Positions 31,214 to 40,900 of a stretch of 64,000 nt of DNA are shown here, in pieces; within the stretch, counting starts at the first letter, position 1, and each line of letters begins with the position of its first letter. Below the pieces are notes generated by a model that saw only the letters and a list, made by a program, of their open reading frames with translations, was not told the origin of the DNA and did no database searches. Both the position numbers and the translations under genes were made by a program. The stretch is from an uncultured Clostridia bacterium (GTDB lineage: Bacteria > Bacillota > Clostridia > UBA1381): positions 1 to 64,000 of the forward strand of contig CAJUEZ010000005.1 of NCBI GenBank assembly GCA_910585485.1, read 5' to 3'.

Positions 31214-33013
31214 TTAAAAATTCATATATTCAATATACATTCTATTAAAGTTTTCATTGTTACCCAGTGAGATTTCTTCGGAAATTTCTTTTATATGATG
31301 AATACGCTCGTCTCCGTCAGCCGAGGAACAATATTTGGCGCAGCCGCCGAGAGAAGAGTTTCCTATCACCTTGATTTTACTGATAAACTCCATCGGCAAT
31401 ATACCGATATTACAAGCCTTTTGGGGCGAAAGACCATATCCGAATCCTCCCGCGAGGTACACTCTATTTATGTCTCCTGCAGCAATGCCGTATTGCTCAG
31501 TCAGCGATTCAATTCCCGCTCTTACCGCCGCTTTAGCCATCTGCACCTGACGTATATCATTCTGTGTGAATACCACGTCTTCAGACACTTTATACCCGTT
31601 TACAAAATAATCATCACAAAGCAGCCCGGTATTATTAATAATCTTACTGTCAATAAGCTCAGATACAAGTTCTATAATTCCTGTTCCGCAAATACCCACG
31701 GGCGGCTTGCCGGAGATTGTTTCAATTATTCCGTTTTTGAGATCAACACCGCATATTGCTCCGTCCACGCTTCCTGCTCCGCATGAGATTCTTCCGCCCT
31801 CAAAAGCCGGTCCCGCGGCAGTAGATGTAACTATAATTTTATCCCTGTTCCCTATCACCATTTCACCGTTTGTGCCAAGATCTATAAAAAGATTTACTTC
31901 CTCAGATTTATCAAAGTCGCACATGTAAAGACCGCTTACTATGTCGCCACCCACAAAAGCCGATATGCCGCCGTATATAAACGTGTCAATTACAGGCGTT
32001 CCTCCTGTGACCGATGCAAAATCTGTTTTTACAGAGTCAAGATGCTCCGACTTAAACGGATATTCTCCCAAAGAAACGCAGGAATATCCCATAAGCATAT
32101 GCACCATTGAAGTGTTGCCTGCAATTACAACTTTTTCTACGTCTCCATATTCTCTTGTAACCTCGTTATATCCGTTTATAAGCGTGTAGCGTATAAGCGA
32201 GGAAAGTTCTTCCTCTCTTCCGCGGTTTGCCGCCTCTATTCTTGACAACACATCAACGCCGAAACGTCTCTGAGGATTTATAGTCTTATACACCTTCCGC
32301 ACTCCCCTATTTGTTATCAGTTCAAAGGCAACTGTTGTTGTTCCTATATCAATACATACGGCGCTTTTGCACTCTCCAAGCGACGGAGTAAATTCATAGC
32401 CTGACAGCACATCAAAATCACCCTCATCTTTAGCGCTTCTTCTCGGACAATCAAAATTTCGGCATTTTGAACAGTCATGCTGAGCGTTAAAAATATTTTT
32501 ATCCGTCGTAAACTCCAGAATATACGCGAATGTTTTGACCGGAATTAACATAAATGCGCTTGTCATATCCACATTTTTAATACGTGTCTTCTCAATTATA
32601 ACCCGCTGCTGAGATAACGGAAAATCCTTAGGCGCATCAAGTCTTCGCTTGACACCATATCCGGTCGCGGCACATTCAAGTTTTATCCGCTCCGATAAAA
32701 CTTTATCCATTGAAAACAGATAATCGTCCGCCATAGCGTCAACCAGTATACCCTTCATTCCCTCGCCATTATCAAAAAGCGACTTTGAATACTCGCTTAT
32801 CTTTTCGCCAAGCGTCATAATACAATAAGCGCGCATTTCTTCCGTCTTGATTATTGCTCTCGGATAGATTAAATCAAGAACTACGTCCTCCTCCTCGTCA
32901 AAATATTTTGACACGGTATTATAAACCTCGCTTCCCTCAAAACAGCCAAGGGTTTTTAGAACGTTTTCCTTATTAATTTTTATATCAAAATTTTCAATAG
33001 TAATTCTGTCCAT
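31214..33013 (-). CDS. DUF4445 ASKHA-type corrinoid-protein activator
   Basis: A 599-aa protein with an N-terminal region (about 1-190) like the activation domain of B12-dependent methionine synthase, then a cysteine cluster (CSKCRNFDC) and an ASKHA ATPase region: VCIDIGTTTVAFEL (phosphate 1), VVIAGNTSMVHMLMG, FIDLGTNGEMVIGN, GPAFEGGRISCGAG and VYLAGGFGYGLS. Proteins of the RACo/RamA type use ATP to reactivate corrinoid proteins reductively, but those usually carry an N-terminal 2Fe-2S or two 4Fe-4S ferredoxin domains. Here only the short Cys cluster is seen. No corrinoid partner is nearby. Confidence 0.75.
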   Translation of the reverse strand: MDRITIENFDIKINKENVLKTLGCFEGSEVYNTVSKYFDEEEDVVLDLIYPRAIIKTEEMRAYCIMTLGEKISEYSKSLFDNGEGMKGILVDAMADDYLFSMDKVLSERIKLECAATGYGVKRRLDAPKDFPLSQQRVIIEKTRIKNVDMTSAFMLIPVKTFAYILEFTTDKNIFNAQHDCSKCRNFDCPRRSAKDEGDFDVLSGYEFTPSLGECKSAVCIDIGTTTVAFELITNRGVRKVYKTINPQRRFGVDVLSRIEAANRGREEELSSLIRYTLINGYNEVTREYGDVEKVVIAGNTSMVHMLMGYSCVSLGEYPFKSEHLDSVKTDFASVTGGTPVIDTFIYGGISAFVGGDIVSGLYMCDFDKSEEVNLFIDLGTNGEMVIGNRDKIIVTSTAAGPAFEGGRISCGAGSVDGAICGVDLKNGIIETISGKPPVGICGTGIIELVSELIDSKIINNTGLLCDDYFVNGYKVSEDVVFTQNDIRQVQMAKAAVRAGIESLTEQYGIAAGDINRVYLAGGFGYGLSPQKACNIGILPMEFISKIKVIGNSSLGGCAKYCSSADGDERIHHIKEISEEISLGNNENFNRMYIEYMNF

Positions 33014-33157
33014 GTTAATATTATATCCTTAAACTTACATAATATTTTTATTTTACTATAGAAGCAATTTTGTGTCAAGTTTCGCCGATAAGTGCATTTT
33101 AATATTTTTTTGTGATAAAATGATAGAAAATGCTTTTTGTTTTCGTATTAATATATG

Positions 33158-33169
33158 AGAAACGTTTCT
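33158..33169. promoter_or_regulatory. palindrome upstream of second sigma factor
   Basis: AGAAACGTTTCT is a perfect 12-bp palindrome six bases upstream of the AAGGTG ribosome site. Its position suggests an operator in the leader. No binding protein can be assigned. Confidence 0.45.
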
Positions 33170-33186
33170 AAAAGAAGGTGACATAA

Positions 33187-33732
33187 TTGAGCATGAACGA
33201 TGAAGAACTCGTTTACGGTATTAAAAGAAAAAATGAATTCGCTCTTAATGCCCTTGTGGACCAATACGGCGGACTTATAAAATCAATAGTATCGTATCAC
33301 ATAAGTGATACATACCGTGACGAATGTATTAATGACACGCTTTTTTCAATATGGAATAACATATCAAAATTCAATCCCCGCAAAAATTCTTTGAAAAACT
33401 GGATTGGCGCAATCTGCAAATATAAATGCGTAGATTACAAACGAAAATATTATAAAGAGATTTTTGCAAAGATAGATGAAACTATTCCCTCGTCACTCAC
33501 GGCGGAGAGCAGTATTTTAAAGCAAGAAATAGAAGATGAGATAAATGAACTTTTATCCTCACTGCCAAAGCGTGACAGGGAGATTTTTTACAGACGTTAT
33601 ATTGATAATGAAACCATTTCGGAAATAGCGAATGACATGAATATCAGTTCATCGGCATTGTATAACAGACTTTCACGAGGCAGGCGCAAGCTGAGGAAAA
33701 ATACTTTACGGGGTGATCACAATGAAAAATAA
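33187..33732 (+). CDS. ECF-like sigma factor
   Basis: A 181-aa sigma-70 family protein. Region 2 lies at about 20-85 (INDTLFSIWNNISKF, LKNWIGAICKYKCVDYKR) and region 4 at about 115-170 (LSSLPKRDREIFYRRYID, ISEIANDMNISSSALYNRLS). TTG is used as start because AAGGTG lies six bases upstream; an ATG two codons later is possible. The gene overlaps the next one by about 11 bases, again a sigma/anti-sigma layout. It is distinct in sequence from the ECF at 29212. Confidence 0.88.
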   Translation: MSMNDEELVYGIKRKNEFALNALVDQYGGLIKSIVSYHISDTYRDECINDTLFSIWNNISKFNPRKNSLKNWIGAICKYKCVDYKRKYYKEIFAKIDETIPSSLTAESSILKQEIEDEINELLSSLPKRDREIFYRRYIDNETISEIANDMNISSSALYNRLSRGRRKLRKNTLRGDHNEK

Positions 33733-34519
33733 ATTTGATTATTTCAACGATATAAGGGTAGATTTTTCAAAGTACAAAAATATTGAATTGACAAAGCAGG
33801 AGCGTTTAAATATGAAAAGAATATTAAAAGAGAAAAAATCGAAAAGAATTTCACTGAAAAAAGGTTTAATAATTGCGGCATCTGTGTCAGCTTTAGCAAT
33901 AGGCACAGCCGCAATCGCAACACAGGGTACAACGAGAGTAATCTCGGGAAGCTCATTGTCGTTTCCGACATATAAGGAAATCCCGACAGCCGAAAAACTG
34001 CAAAAGGACATCGGCATAACACCTAAAATAGTGTCGGAATTTTCAAACGGATACAAATTTGAGAACGCAACAAAAGTAAATAACAGCATTGATGACATTG
34101 TTGACGGAAACACCAGAGTTACAGTTGTTGACGAAAACGGCAATGAGCAGAAATTTAAGTCAATTTCAATCCGTTACACAAATGGCGACAACAAAATCAC
34201 GCTTGACGCTGATCCCGCAGAATACGCTTTTAACTCAGACACAACGGAAACAGAAAATTACAACGGTGTGTCAATAAGATACAATGCATTTACAAACAAG
34301 TTTGTTCCGGGTGATTATGTGCAAACCGAACAGGATATAAAGGACGAGGAAGAGGGTAAGTATGTTTTCTCGTACGGTACTGAGGATATTGAAATACACA
34401 AGGTACAGGGCGTATCATGGACGCAGGACGGAATATACTACCATATTAACGCGATGGATTCGCCAATGGGTGAGCAGGATTTGATTGCTATGGCAAAGGA
34501 ATTGATAGACTTTAAATAA
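33722..34519 (+). CDS. membrane anti-sigma-like protein
   Basis: A 265-aa protein with a cytoplasmic N-terminus of about 45 residues, a membrane segment (GLIIAASVSALAIGTAAIAT) and an extracellular domain ending WTQDGIYYHINAMD, which resembles DUF4367-type sensor domains found next to ECF sigma factors. The ATG is preceded by GGGGTG. The proposed partner is the overlapping sigma factor. The inducing signal is unknown. Confidence 0.72.
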   Translation: MKNKFDYFNDIRVDFSKYKNIELTKQERLNMKRILKEKKSKRISLKKGLIIAASVSALAIGTAAIATQGTTRVISGSSLSFPTYKEIPTAEKLQKDIGITPKIVSEFSNGYKFENATKVNNSIDDIVDGNTRVTVVDENGNEQKFKSISIRYTNGDNKITLDADPAEYAFNSDTTETENYNGVSIRYNAFTNKFVPGDYVQTEQDIKDEEEGKYVFSYGTEDIEIHKVQGVSWTQDGIYYHINAMDSPMGEQDLIAMAKELIDFK

Positions 34520-34528
34520 TGAAATGAG

Positions 34529-34551
34529 CCGCTGCAATGCAGCGGTTTTTT
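34529..34551 (+). terminator. terminator of the second sigma pair
   Basis: CCGCTGC-AAT-GCAGCGG followed by TTTTTT. Confidence 0.9.
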
Positions 34552-34644
34552 CGGCAGGAAAATTTAATTTGTCAATATTTTATTTTTTCTTTATAAAAAA
34601 TTTATTATTTCGTTATACAATAAAATCATAAGGAGGATGATACA

Positions 34645-37600
34645 ATGAAGAAGAAAATAATTTCGGCGATATTTGCGGCGGTTATGGTGTTTAATATTGC
34701 ATTTACCGCCGTACTTGCAAAAACAAACGCGTTTGAGCTTGTCAGCACGCAGGAAAGCGAAAATTTAGGCGGTACAATTTACCGTTACCGCCACAAGAAA
34801 ACAGGCGCGGACGTTATTTATAACGACAATAAATCCGATAGGCGAGAGTTTGCGCTGGGCTTTAAAACACCTCCCGTTGACAGCAAGGGCGCGAATCATG
34901 TTTTGGAGCACGCGCTTTTCTGCGGAAGCGAAAAATACCCGACAAAGAACATCATGCACTATATTCAAAACGGTACGTCATCGCTTTATCTTAACGGTGT
35001 TACGGCTGACGACTGTACATACTATATGGTAATGACAAAAAATCAGACGGAATACTACAATATGATAGACGTCTATATGAACGGAATATTCCACCCGTTA
35101 TTTTTAACGGACGAAAACATCTTCCGTCAGCAGGGTATCCGTATCGAGTACGCAGACGGCAAGGCGCAGTATAACGGAGTGGTATATAATGAGCTTCGCA
35201 TAAAAAATCTGAACACCGAAGAAAACTCGGTAAATTTTCTTGCGGATAAATTATACCGCGCAATTTACGGCGACACAACGCCGTCATATAGCGCAGGCGG
35301 TGAGCTTGACGAGATTAAGAAACTGACTTATGAGGACTTATTAAGAGTCTACAACACTTTTTATATTCCCTCGAACAGTATGACGTATCTTGCAGGCAAT
35401 CAGGACATTGATAAAACACTTGATGTTCTTGATGAATTTTTCTCAGAAAACACAAAAGCAGCGCCAAAGCTTTCATTCAGGGACACTAAACAAATCCCGA
35501 AAGAAAAAATACAGGAATACAATATAACCTGGGACACAAAAACGGTTGACATAGGCTTTATGTCCTCGGGGGTATCGGCGGACGCCGACCCTAAGGACAG
35601 ATACGCGGTTGAGATAATATATGATATTATCCGTCAGAAAATGGAGGATAAGGGATGTTCAAATATGTACACCGTAGGCGGAAACACAGGCGGAATAACG
35701 GCTCTGGGGATGATGGTTTCGCGTGTGCCGATTGCGGATAAGGACAAGATAATATCCTATTATGACGAGGTACTTGATGACCTTAGCGCAAACGGTATTG
35801 ACGATAAGGATATTGACAAGTATGTTGATAATGACGACAGATACTTTTATCAGAATTTCGATCGTGTGATGCTTGGTTTACTTTACAAGAATGACCCACT
35901 CGCATATACGGAAATAAACGCAATGAGGGAATATTACAGAGAGCATAAGGAGTATTTTGACGAGCTTCTCAAAGAGTATTATACCGAAAACCCGTGCAGT
36001 GTAACAGTTGTTTCGGGTAACGGCGTGTTCGGCACGGAGGATAGCAGCGTTAATGTAAGCGATGAAGAGCTTGAAAAAATCAAGCGTGATACAGAGGAAT
36101 TTCAGAAGTGGAATGACGAAGAGGACGACCCTGACGTTATAGCCAAAATCCCGTTTCTGACGCTTGACGAGGTTAAGGACGCTCCTGAAAAAACAGACCC
36201 TAAGCTTGAAGAGGAGAATGGAATTAAATTCTATTTTACCGAAAAGAACGCTGATGATGAAACTTCTGCAAGCATGTATTTTCCGCTCACCGAAAGCAAT
36301 GTTGATTACGCGCATTTGATGTATGAGTTCTGGAAATATCAGTCGGATAAGGCGGACGGCGGTTTCTTTCCCTCAATAGCACCGTTTGAAAACACTAAAA
36401 ATCCCAACGAAATAAATCCGCATTATAACTTGTGGATTTCAGGTGAGGATAAAGCCGAGAGTTTAAAAAATGCCGTATCATTGCTTAAATCTGAGGAAAT
36501 GTGGAACGCTGACGATTTAAAAGAATATATTACCTCAAAGCCGAAAGAAATTCTCGGAAGCTATTTTGACCCGTATTATCTGAGCGGAGAGTTAAAGGAC
36601 TCAGCATTGTCGGCAGAGGGACGCTTCTTTACATATATACCCGGCAACACGCTTGTCGGCGGCTCACCGCATTATTATCATTTTCTGCTGTCGCTTGATA
36701 CAAATGACGCGCGGGAAATTATAAGCAGACTAAAAGCAATAGCGGATAAGATGTCGAACACTAAACCTGTTGTTGAATACATAGGCGACAGAGCAAGCTA
36801 CAATGAGTTTAAAAAGACCGTGACGGATTTATTTAAAGACGCCAAGGAACAAAAAAGCGTTGACTTGAAACTGCCGATAGGCTGTTACAGCGCGGCTACT
36901 ATTACAAAGCTTGCGGACGCAAACCATTTTATGATTACCGCGCCGATTAAAACCTATTCAGGAAAAATGGCAGTTCTCGGCAATGTTCTTACAACAAAAT
37001 ATATATACCCCACCATGCGCGGAAAATACGGCGCGTACGGATGCAATATCAGATTTAATGAAGGCTCTATGACCTCAGCCGTTACGGGACTTGCGGACAT
37101 TGATTTTGCTGTTGAACTTTGGCAGGGAATGGGCGATTATTTAAGAAGCATGAACATGACTCAGGAAGAACTTAATTCGTTCATAGTTTCTGCTGTGCAA
37201 GAGTACGACGAATGGGAATATATGTCCTCCGAGAATGGAGCAAATGTTGCGCTCAAGAACAAATCAGCGGACGAATGTGAAAAAATCAGAAATGAAATGC
37301 TTGAAACAACGGTTGACGACATCAAGGGTTACGCCGATTTTATTGATGAGCTTGTAAACCAAAAAAGAGTGTTCGCGGTACTCGGCAAATCCGCCGCGGA
37401 CAGTGCGAAGTTTGATTTTGCATACTACGGAAACGGCGACACCTTAGAGGTCACACCGCGCCTTACAAAAAACCGCGCTGAATACATAAAAGGCAGAGAG
37501 GATGGCTCGCCGGATTTAGACAGTAATATAACGCGCGCGGAGGCGGCTGAAATTGTATCGCGTATTATCGCCGACAAAAGAGAGCAGAGCGGTACAATTG

Positions 37601-37935
37601 AGTTTAAAGATGTTCCGCGTGACGCATGGTATCATGATTCGGTTATATCACTATGTGAAAAGGAGATTTTATCGGGATATGACGACAATACTTTCCGACC
37701 AAATCAAAATATAACCCGCGCGGAAATGGCTGCGCTTCTTTCTAAGTTTATATATGACGGCAACTCGGAAATAAATGCCTCTGATGTTCCCGAAAGCGCA
37801 TGGTACGCGCCTTATGTGGCAAAAATGGTAAACGCGGGATATATCTCGGGATATGACAATGGTATGATACGTCCTGACAGATACATTACAAGAGGAGAGG
37901 TTAAGTCAATAATTGACAGAATGCTGAACGGGTAA
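34645..37935 (+). CDS. secreted M16C-like metallopeptidase with SLH anchor
   Basis: A 1096-aa protein with a signal peptide (1-25). The inverted zinc motif HVLEH lies at 85-89 inside KGANHVLEHALFCGSEKYP, with the distal glutamate region NTEENSVNF near 190. The whole matches presequence-protease-type (M16C) peptidases, which are one-chain clamshell enzymes that degrade short peptides. The C-terminal 110 residues are SLH repeats (FKDVPRDAWYHDSV, LSGYDDNTFRPNQ, ISGYDNGMIRPDR). M16C enzymes are usually intracellular, so a signal peptide and a wall-anchoring tail are unusual. It is flanked by its own promoter region and possible terminators, so probably monocistronic. Confidence 0.88.
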   Translation: MKKKIISAIFAAVMVFNIAFTAVLAKTNAFELVSTQESENLGGTIYRYRHKKTGADVIYNDNKSDRREFALGFKTPPVDSKGANHVLEHALFCGSEKYPTKNIMHYIQNGTSSLYLNGVTADDCTYYMVMTKNQTEYYNMIDVYMNGIFHPLFLTDENIFRQQGIRIEYADGKAQYNGVVYNELRIKNLNTEENSVNFLADKLYRAIYGDTTPSYSAGGELDEIKKLTYEDLLRVYNTFYIPSNSMTYLAGNQDIDKTLDVLDEFFSENTKAAPKLSFRDTKQIPKEKIQEYNITWDTKTVDIGFMSSGVSADADPKDRYAVEIIYDIIRQKMEDKGCSNMYTVGGNTGGITALGMMVSRVPIADKDKIISYYDEVLDDLSANGIDDKDIDKYVDNDDRYFYQNFDRVMLGLLYKNDPLAYTEINAMREYYREHKEYFDELLKEYYTENPCSVTVVSGNGVFGTEDSSVNVSDEELEKIKRDTEEFQKWNDEEDDPDVIAKIPFLTLDEVKDAPEKTDPKLEEENGIKFYFTEKNADDETSASMYFPLTESNVDYAHLMYEFWKYQSDKADGGFFPSIAPFENTKNPNEINPHYNLWISGEDKAESLKNAVSLLKSEEMWNADDLKEYITSKPKEILGSYFDPYYLSGELKDSALSAEGRFFTYIPGNTLVGGSPHYYHFLLSLDTNDAREIISRLKAIADKMSNTKPVVEYIGDRASYNEFKKTVTDLFKDAKEQKSVDLKLPIGCYSAATITKLADANHFMITAPIKTYSGKMAVLGNVLTTKYIYPTMRGKYGAYGCNIRFNEGSMTSAVTGLADIDFAVELWQGMGDYLRSMNMTQEELNSFIVSAVQEYDEWEYMSSENGANVALKNKSADECEKIRNEMLETTVDDIKGYADFIDELVNQKRVFAVLGKSAADSAKFDFAYYGNGDTLEVTPRLTKNRAEYIKGREDGSPDLDSNITRAEAAEIVSRIIADKREQSGTIEFKDVPRDAWYHDSVISLCEKEILSGYDDNTFRPNQNITRAEMAALLSKFIYDGNSEINASDVPESAWYAPYVAKMVNAGYISGYDNGMIRPDRYITRGEVKSIIDRMLNG

Positions 37936-38158
37936 TTTTAAATCAGAAAACATTCGCTGTACAACCATTGTAGGAGCGTCTAATGTGTTATATATCATAC
38001 GCCGATACACGTATCACTTTTGCCGACTTGATATATGCTTTTCTTCAATATCAAAATATCGGGTCTGACCCTATGCAATAAGTTCAATGAACTAATAAAT
38101 TATGTACATATTCAGGTTTTATACACCGTCCGCATCAAACAATGTTCCATTTCTTATG

Positions 38159-38205
38159 TACTCAACTCATGTTAATATATATCCCTTGGAGTTGAGTATT
38201 TTATT
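38159..38205 (+). terminator. terminator-like hairpin
   Basis: A 10-bp stem TACTCAACTC / GAGTTGAGTA with a 20-base loop, followed by TTTTATT. It is 220 bases downstream of the M16-type gene. Confidence 0.6.
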
Positions 38206-38350
38206 GTGATTTGTTGGGAGAGGGATATACAATAATCTATCTGCTTACAGTTTCACCATACTGCAAAAAGAATTTTGTCAATAGATTTTGCACAAGATGT
38301 TGTTTTGAGAGCGTGAAATGCACATCCTTGGTAAAATATTCCTTAAATAT

Positions 38351-38390
38351 AAAGGACGCTATAATTAAAACAGCGTCCTTTTTATATTTT
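38351..38390. terminator. terminator after the solute-binding protein gene
   Basis: AAAGGACGCT / AGCGTCCTTT, 10-bp perfect stem with T-rich flanks in both directions. It lies about 20 bases beyond the stop of the leftward solute-binding gene. Confidence 0.8.
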
Positions 38391-38399
38391 TCAGCTACG

Positions 38400-39989
38400 T
38401 TATTTCATTTTTGAATAAGCCTCTTTTTTCTCGTCTAAAACCGTTTGATAACCTGCGGCAAGATAATCCTTGCATGCGGCATCATATTTAGCCTCAAACT
38501 CTTCAGGTTTACATGTGATAAGATCAACCTGAATTACCTCCCACTTACTCTTCAATGTTTCACCATACTGCGAAAGTGATTTTATTGATGTATTGAATAA
38601 GAAATCGGTATACTCATACTGCTTTGTTACATTCTGATAATAATCATAGTTTTCCTGAATCAAATACTCAAATCCCGAAGGCGCGTATGTCACCTTTTGA
38701 GCGGCAAGATTTTTCTCCTGTGAGCCATAATCTTTACTCTCGGTTACAAGACACCACATATCCTTATTTGAGTTGTAATTCAATCTTTCAACTCCTGTAT
38801 AATTATCTATTATAACAGGAATATCATCTTCCATTTTATATGTTACACCCTCAATACCATTCTGCATTACAAACAGATTTTCCTCTTGTGAAAGCCACTC
38901 AAAATACATAAGTACCGCTTCCGGGTGCTCACACTGAGCGCTGATACCGCTTACCATACCAAACGGCCACTCTGCTCTGCCCGTTGTCTTATTGCCCTCG
39001 TATGTTATCCACTTAGGATCTATAACAGAAAGTTTTGCTCCCGGCACATTTTCCATAAGAGACTGAATAACAGGCGGATTTTGCGACAGGTAGAACCCAT
39101 AAACTCCTACTTTGCCCGATACAAAATCCGAGCGCATTTTACTTGCGTCTTTATCCAACATCCACTCAGGACTTATAAGTCCCTCATTGTAAAGCTGATT
39201 CCAATACTGAAGTTCCTTTTTGGTAGCGTCCCATGTGAGCGAAGCGACAGTTATATCCGAATACATTGCGTTATCCTCTTCGGGAAGCGGATATTCTCTG
39301 TTGGCATAGTTCGGGAAATATGCGTTGAATAAATCCTTCGCATATGGAATAGTATTTTCTCCTCCAAGCTTCATTTCCTTAAACTTTCTCAGCATTTCTA
39401 TAAATTCCTCACGCGATTGAGGCATAGGAAGTCCCGCTTTATCAAGCCAGTCCTGTCTGACAACAGTCATCCAGCTATAGTCCTTAGGACGAGTAGCCGG
39501 AAGGAAATAACGCTCGCCGTCAGCCATAGCGTACTGATCCAAACTCTTACTCTTTTCATAGAATGTAGGAGCGTACAGCTTTAAAACATCTTCATCAATC
39601 GGCATAAACGCGCCTCTTGAATAATATGAAACTATAGTCGGATAATCATAGCTAAACAAAATATCCGGCTGCTCTCCTGCCGCTAAAAGCTGCTCAAAAA
39701 CACTTACATCTTCTTTTCTCGTGATAGGCACAAATGTCATTTTGATGTTATACTTGTCACCGAAATTCTTCTGAACATACTGTGTCCAGTAATTATTGTC
39801 TACATCTGCCTGTCCCTGCATACCTCTGTCGTATACCGGAATCTTTAGTTCAATTTGCTCCTCATAAGCCTTTGGACCCGTAAGCTTATCCTTATCCATG
39901 CGATTTTCCTTTTTAGAACCGCATGAAGATACCATGCTTACCGCCATCACACCGCATAAAGCGGCGCATATGATTTTTTTTAAATTCAT
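38400..39989 (-). CDS. sugar ABC transporter solute-binding lipoprotein
   Basis: A 529-aa protein with a lipoprotein signal (VSMVSSC, acylated Cys near 23) and a family 1 extracellular solute-binding fold: EQLLAAGEQPDILFSYDYPT (hinge region), WMTVVRQDWLDKAGL and GMVSGISAQCEHPEAVLMYF. Similar LplA/YtcQ-type proteins bind oligosaccharides. It is the last gene of an operon with two permeases. No ATPase gene is present, as is usual where a shared MsmX-like ATPase serves several systems. The GH53 galactanase next door points to galacto-oligosaccharide uptake. Confidence 0.88.
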   Translation of the reverse strand: MNLKKIICAALCGVMAVSMVSSCGSKKENRMDKDKLTGPKAYEEQIELKIPVYDRGMQGQADVDNNYWTQYVQKNFGDKYNIKMTFVPITRKEDVSVFEQLLAAGEQPDILFSYDYPTIVSYYSRGAFMPIDEDVLKLYAPTFYEKSKSLDQYAMADGERYFLPATRPKDYSWMTVVRQDWLDKAGLPMPQSREEFIEMLRKFKEMKLGGENTIPYAKDLFNAYFPNYANREYPLPEEDNAMYSDITVASLTWDATKKELQYWNQLYNEGLISPEWMLDKDASKMRSDFVSGKVGVYGFYLSQNPPVIQSLMENVPGAKLSVIDPKWITYEGNKTTGRAEWPFGMVSGISAQCEHPEAVLMYFEWLSQEENLFVMQNGIEGVTYKMEDDIPVIIDNYTGVERLNYNSNKDMWCLVTESKDYGSQEKNLAAQKVTYAPSGFEYLIQENYDYYQNVTKQYEYTDFLFNTSIKSLSQYGETLKSKWEVIQVDLITCKPEEFEAKYDAACKDYLAAGYQTVLDEKKEAYSKMK

Positions 39990-40021
39990 TGTTTAAAACC
40001 CCTCTTTCTTTTTTATATTTA

Positions 40022-40900
40022 TTACTCCTTAACCGCGCCAATCATAACACCCTTAACAAAATACTTTTGTATAAAAGGATAAACAATTACGATTGGAATA
40101 GTTGCAAACATTATACACGCGGATTTGACAACCTCCTCCGCCTGCATACTCTCACCGGCAATTTCCTGAGAAACGGAAGCCTGCGCGCCCGCCGCGTTTA
40201 CAAGTTCATAAAGTTTTAGCTGCAGCGGCTTTAACGGTGACTTTGTTATAAAATACAGCGCGTCCTGAAAAGTATTCCATCTGCCCACCGCGTAAAACAA
40301 AGCAAGAGTTGCCAAAACGGGCACAGACAGCGGAAGAACTATTCGCACTAATGTTGTGAAATCATCGCAGCCATCTATCGCGGCGGCTTCTTCAAGGCTT
40401 TGAGGCACGCTGTTTTGCATAAATGTGCGCAGTATAATCAGATTATACGCTGAAAATGCCAGCGGCAATATAAGCACAGCCGCCGTATTGATAAGATTAA
40501 GTTCGCTCATAAGTATGTAATCAGGAATCGTTCCCGCTGTAAAATACATAGTAATAAGAAATAATACTCCAATTACTCTTCTTCCCTTCAGCCTTTTCCT
40601 CGACAGCGCGAATGCTCCGCATATAGTGAGAAACATGCCCAAAGCTGTAAACGCGATTGTTATAAATACCGAAAACCACAGCGAGCGCATCATTGAAGCG
40701 TCATTAAAAACTTTTACGTAAGCGTCAAAATTTATATCCTTCGGTATCAGAAACACCTCATTTGCTATAACCGCGCTGTTTCCGCTTAAAGATACCGCCA
40801 ACACATGTATAAACGGTATCAGGCATACAAGTGATAATACTCCTATAAATACATAAATCAGAATATCGGCTGTTCTTTCAGATATGCTTCTCTTCATCAT
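40022..40900 (-). CDS. sugar ABC transporter permease (LplC/YtcP type)
   Basis: A 292-aa membrane protein with six helices and the EAAxxDG loop as EEAAAIDGCDDFTTLVRIVLP. The N-terminus RTADILIYVFIGVLSLVCL fits the LplC/YtcP group. It overlaps the upstream permease by four bases and presumably forms a heterodimer with it. Confidence 0.9.
   Translation of the reverse strand: MMKRSISERTADILIYVFIGVLSLVCLIPFIHVLAVSLSGNSAVIANEVFLIPKDINFDAYVKVFNDASMMRSLWFSVFITIAFTALGMFLTICGAFALSRKRLKGRRVIGVLFLITMYFTAGTIPDYILMSELNLINTAAVLILPLAFSAYNLIILRTFMQNSVPQSLEEAAAIDGCDDFTTLVRIVLPLSVPVLATLALFYAVGRWNTFQDALYFITKSPLKPLQLKLYELVNAAGAQASVSQEIAGESMQAEEVVKSACIMFATIPIVIVYPFIQKYFVKGVMIGAVKE

Larger units (their letters stand above)
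37936..38399. other. 464-base intergenic region without a recognised gene
   Basis: No convincing coding frame with a ribosome site was found on either strand. It contains two terminator-like hairpins (38159-38205 and 38351-38390), listed separately. The stretch 37980-38100 has several short A/T-rich palindromic words but no recognised repeat or transposon relic. Confidence 0.6.

Noticed and set aside
38211..38414. A 67-codon plus-strand frame in the intergenic region
   Set aside because: It runs through a terminator hairpin into the solute-binding gene on the opposite strand and has no family features.
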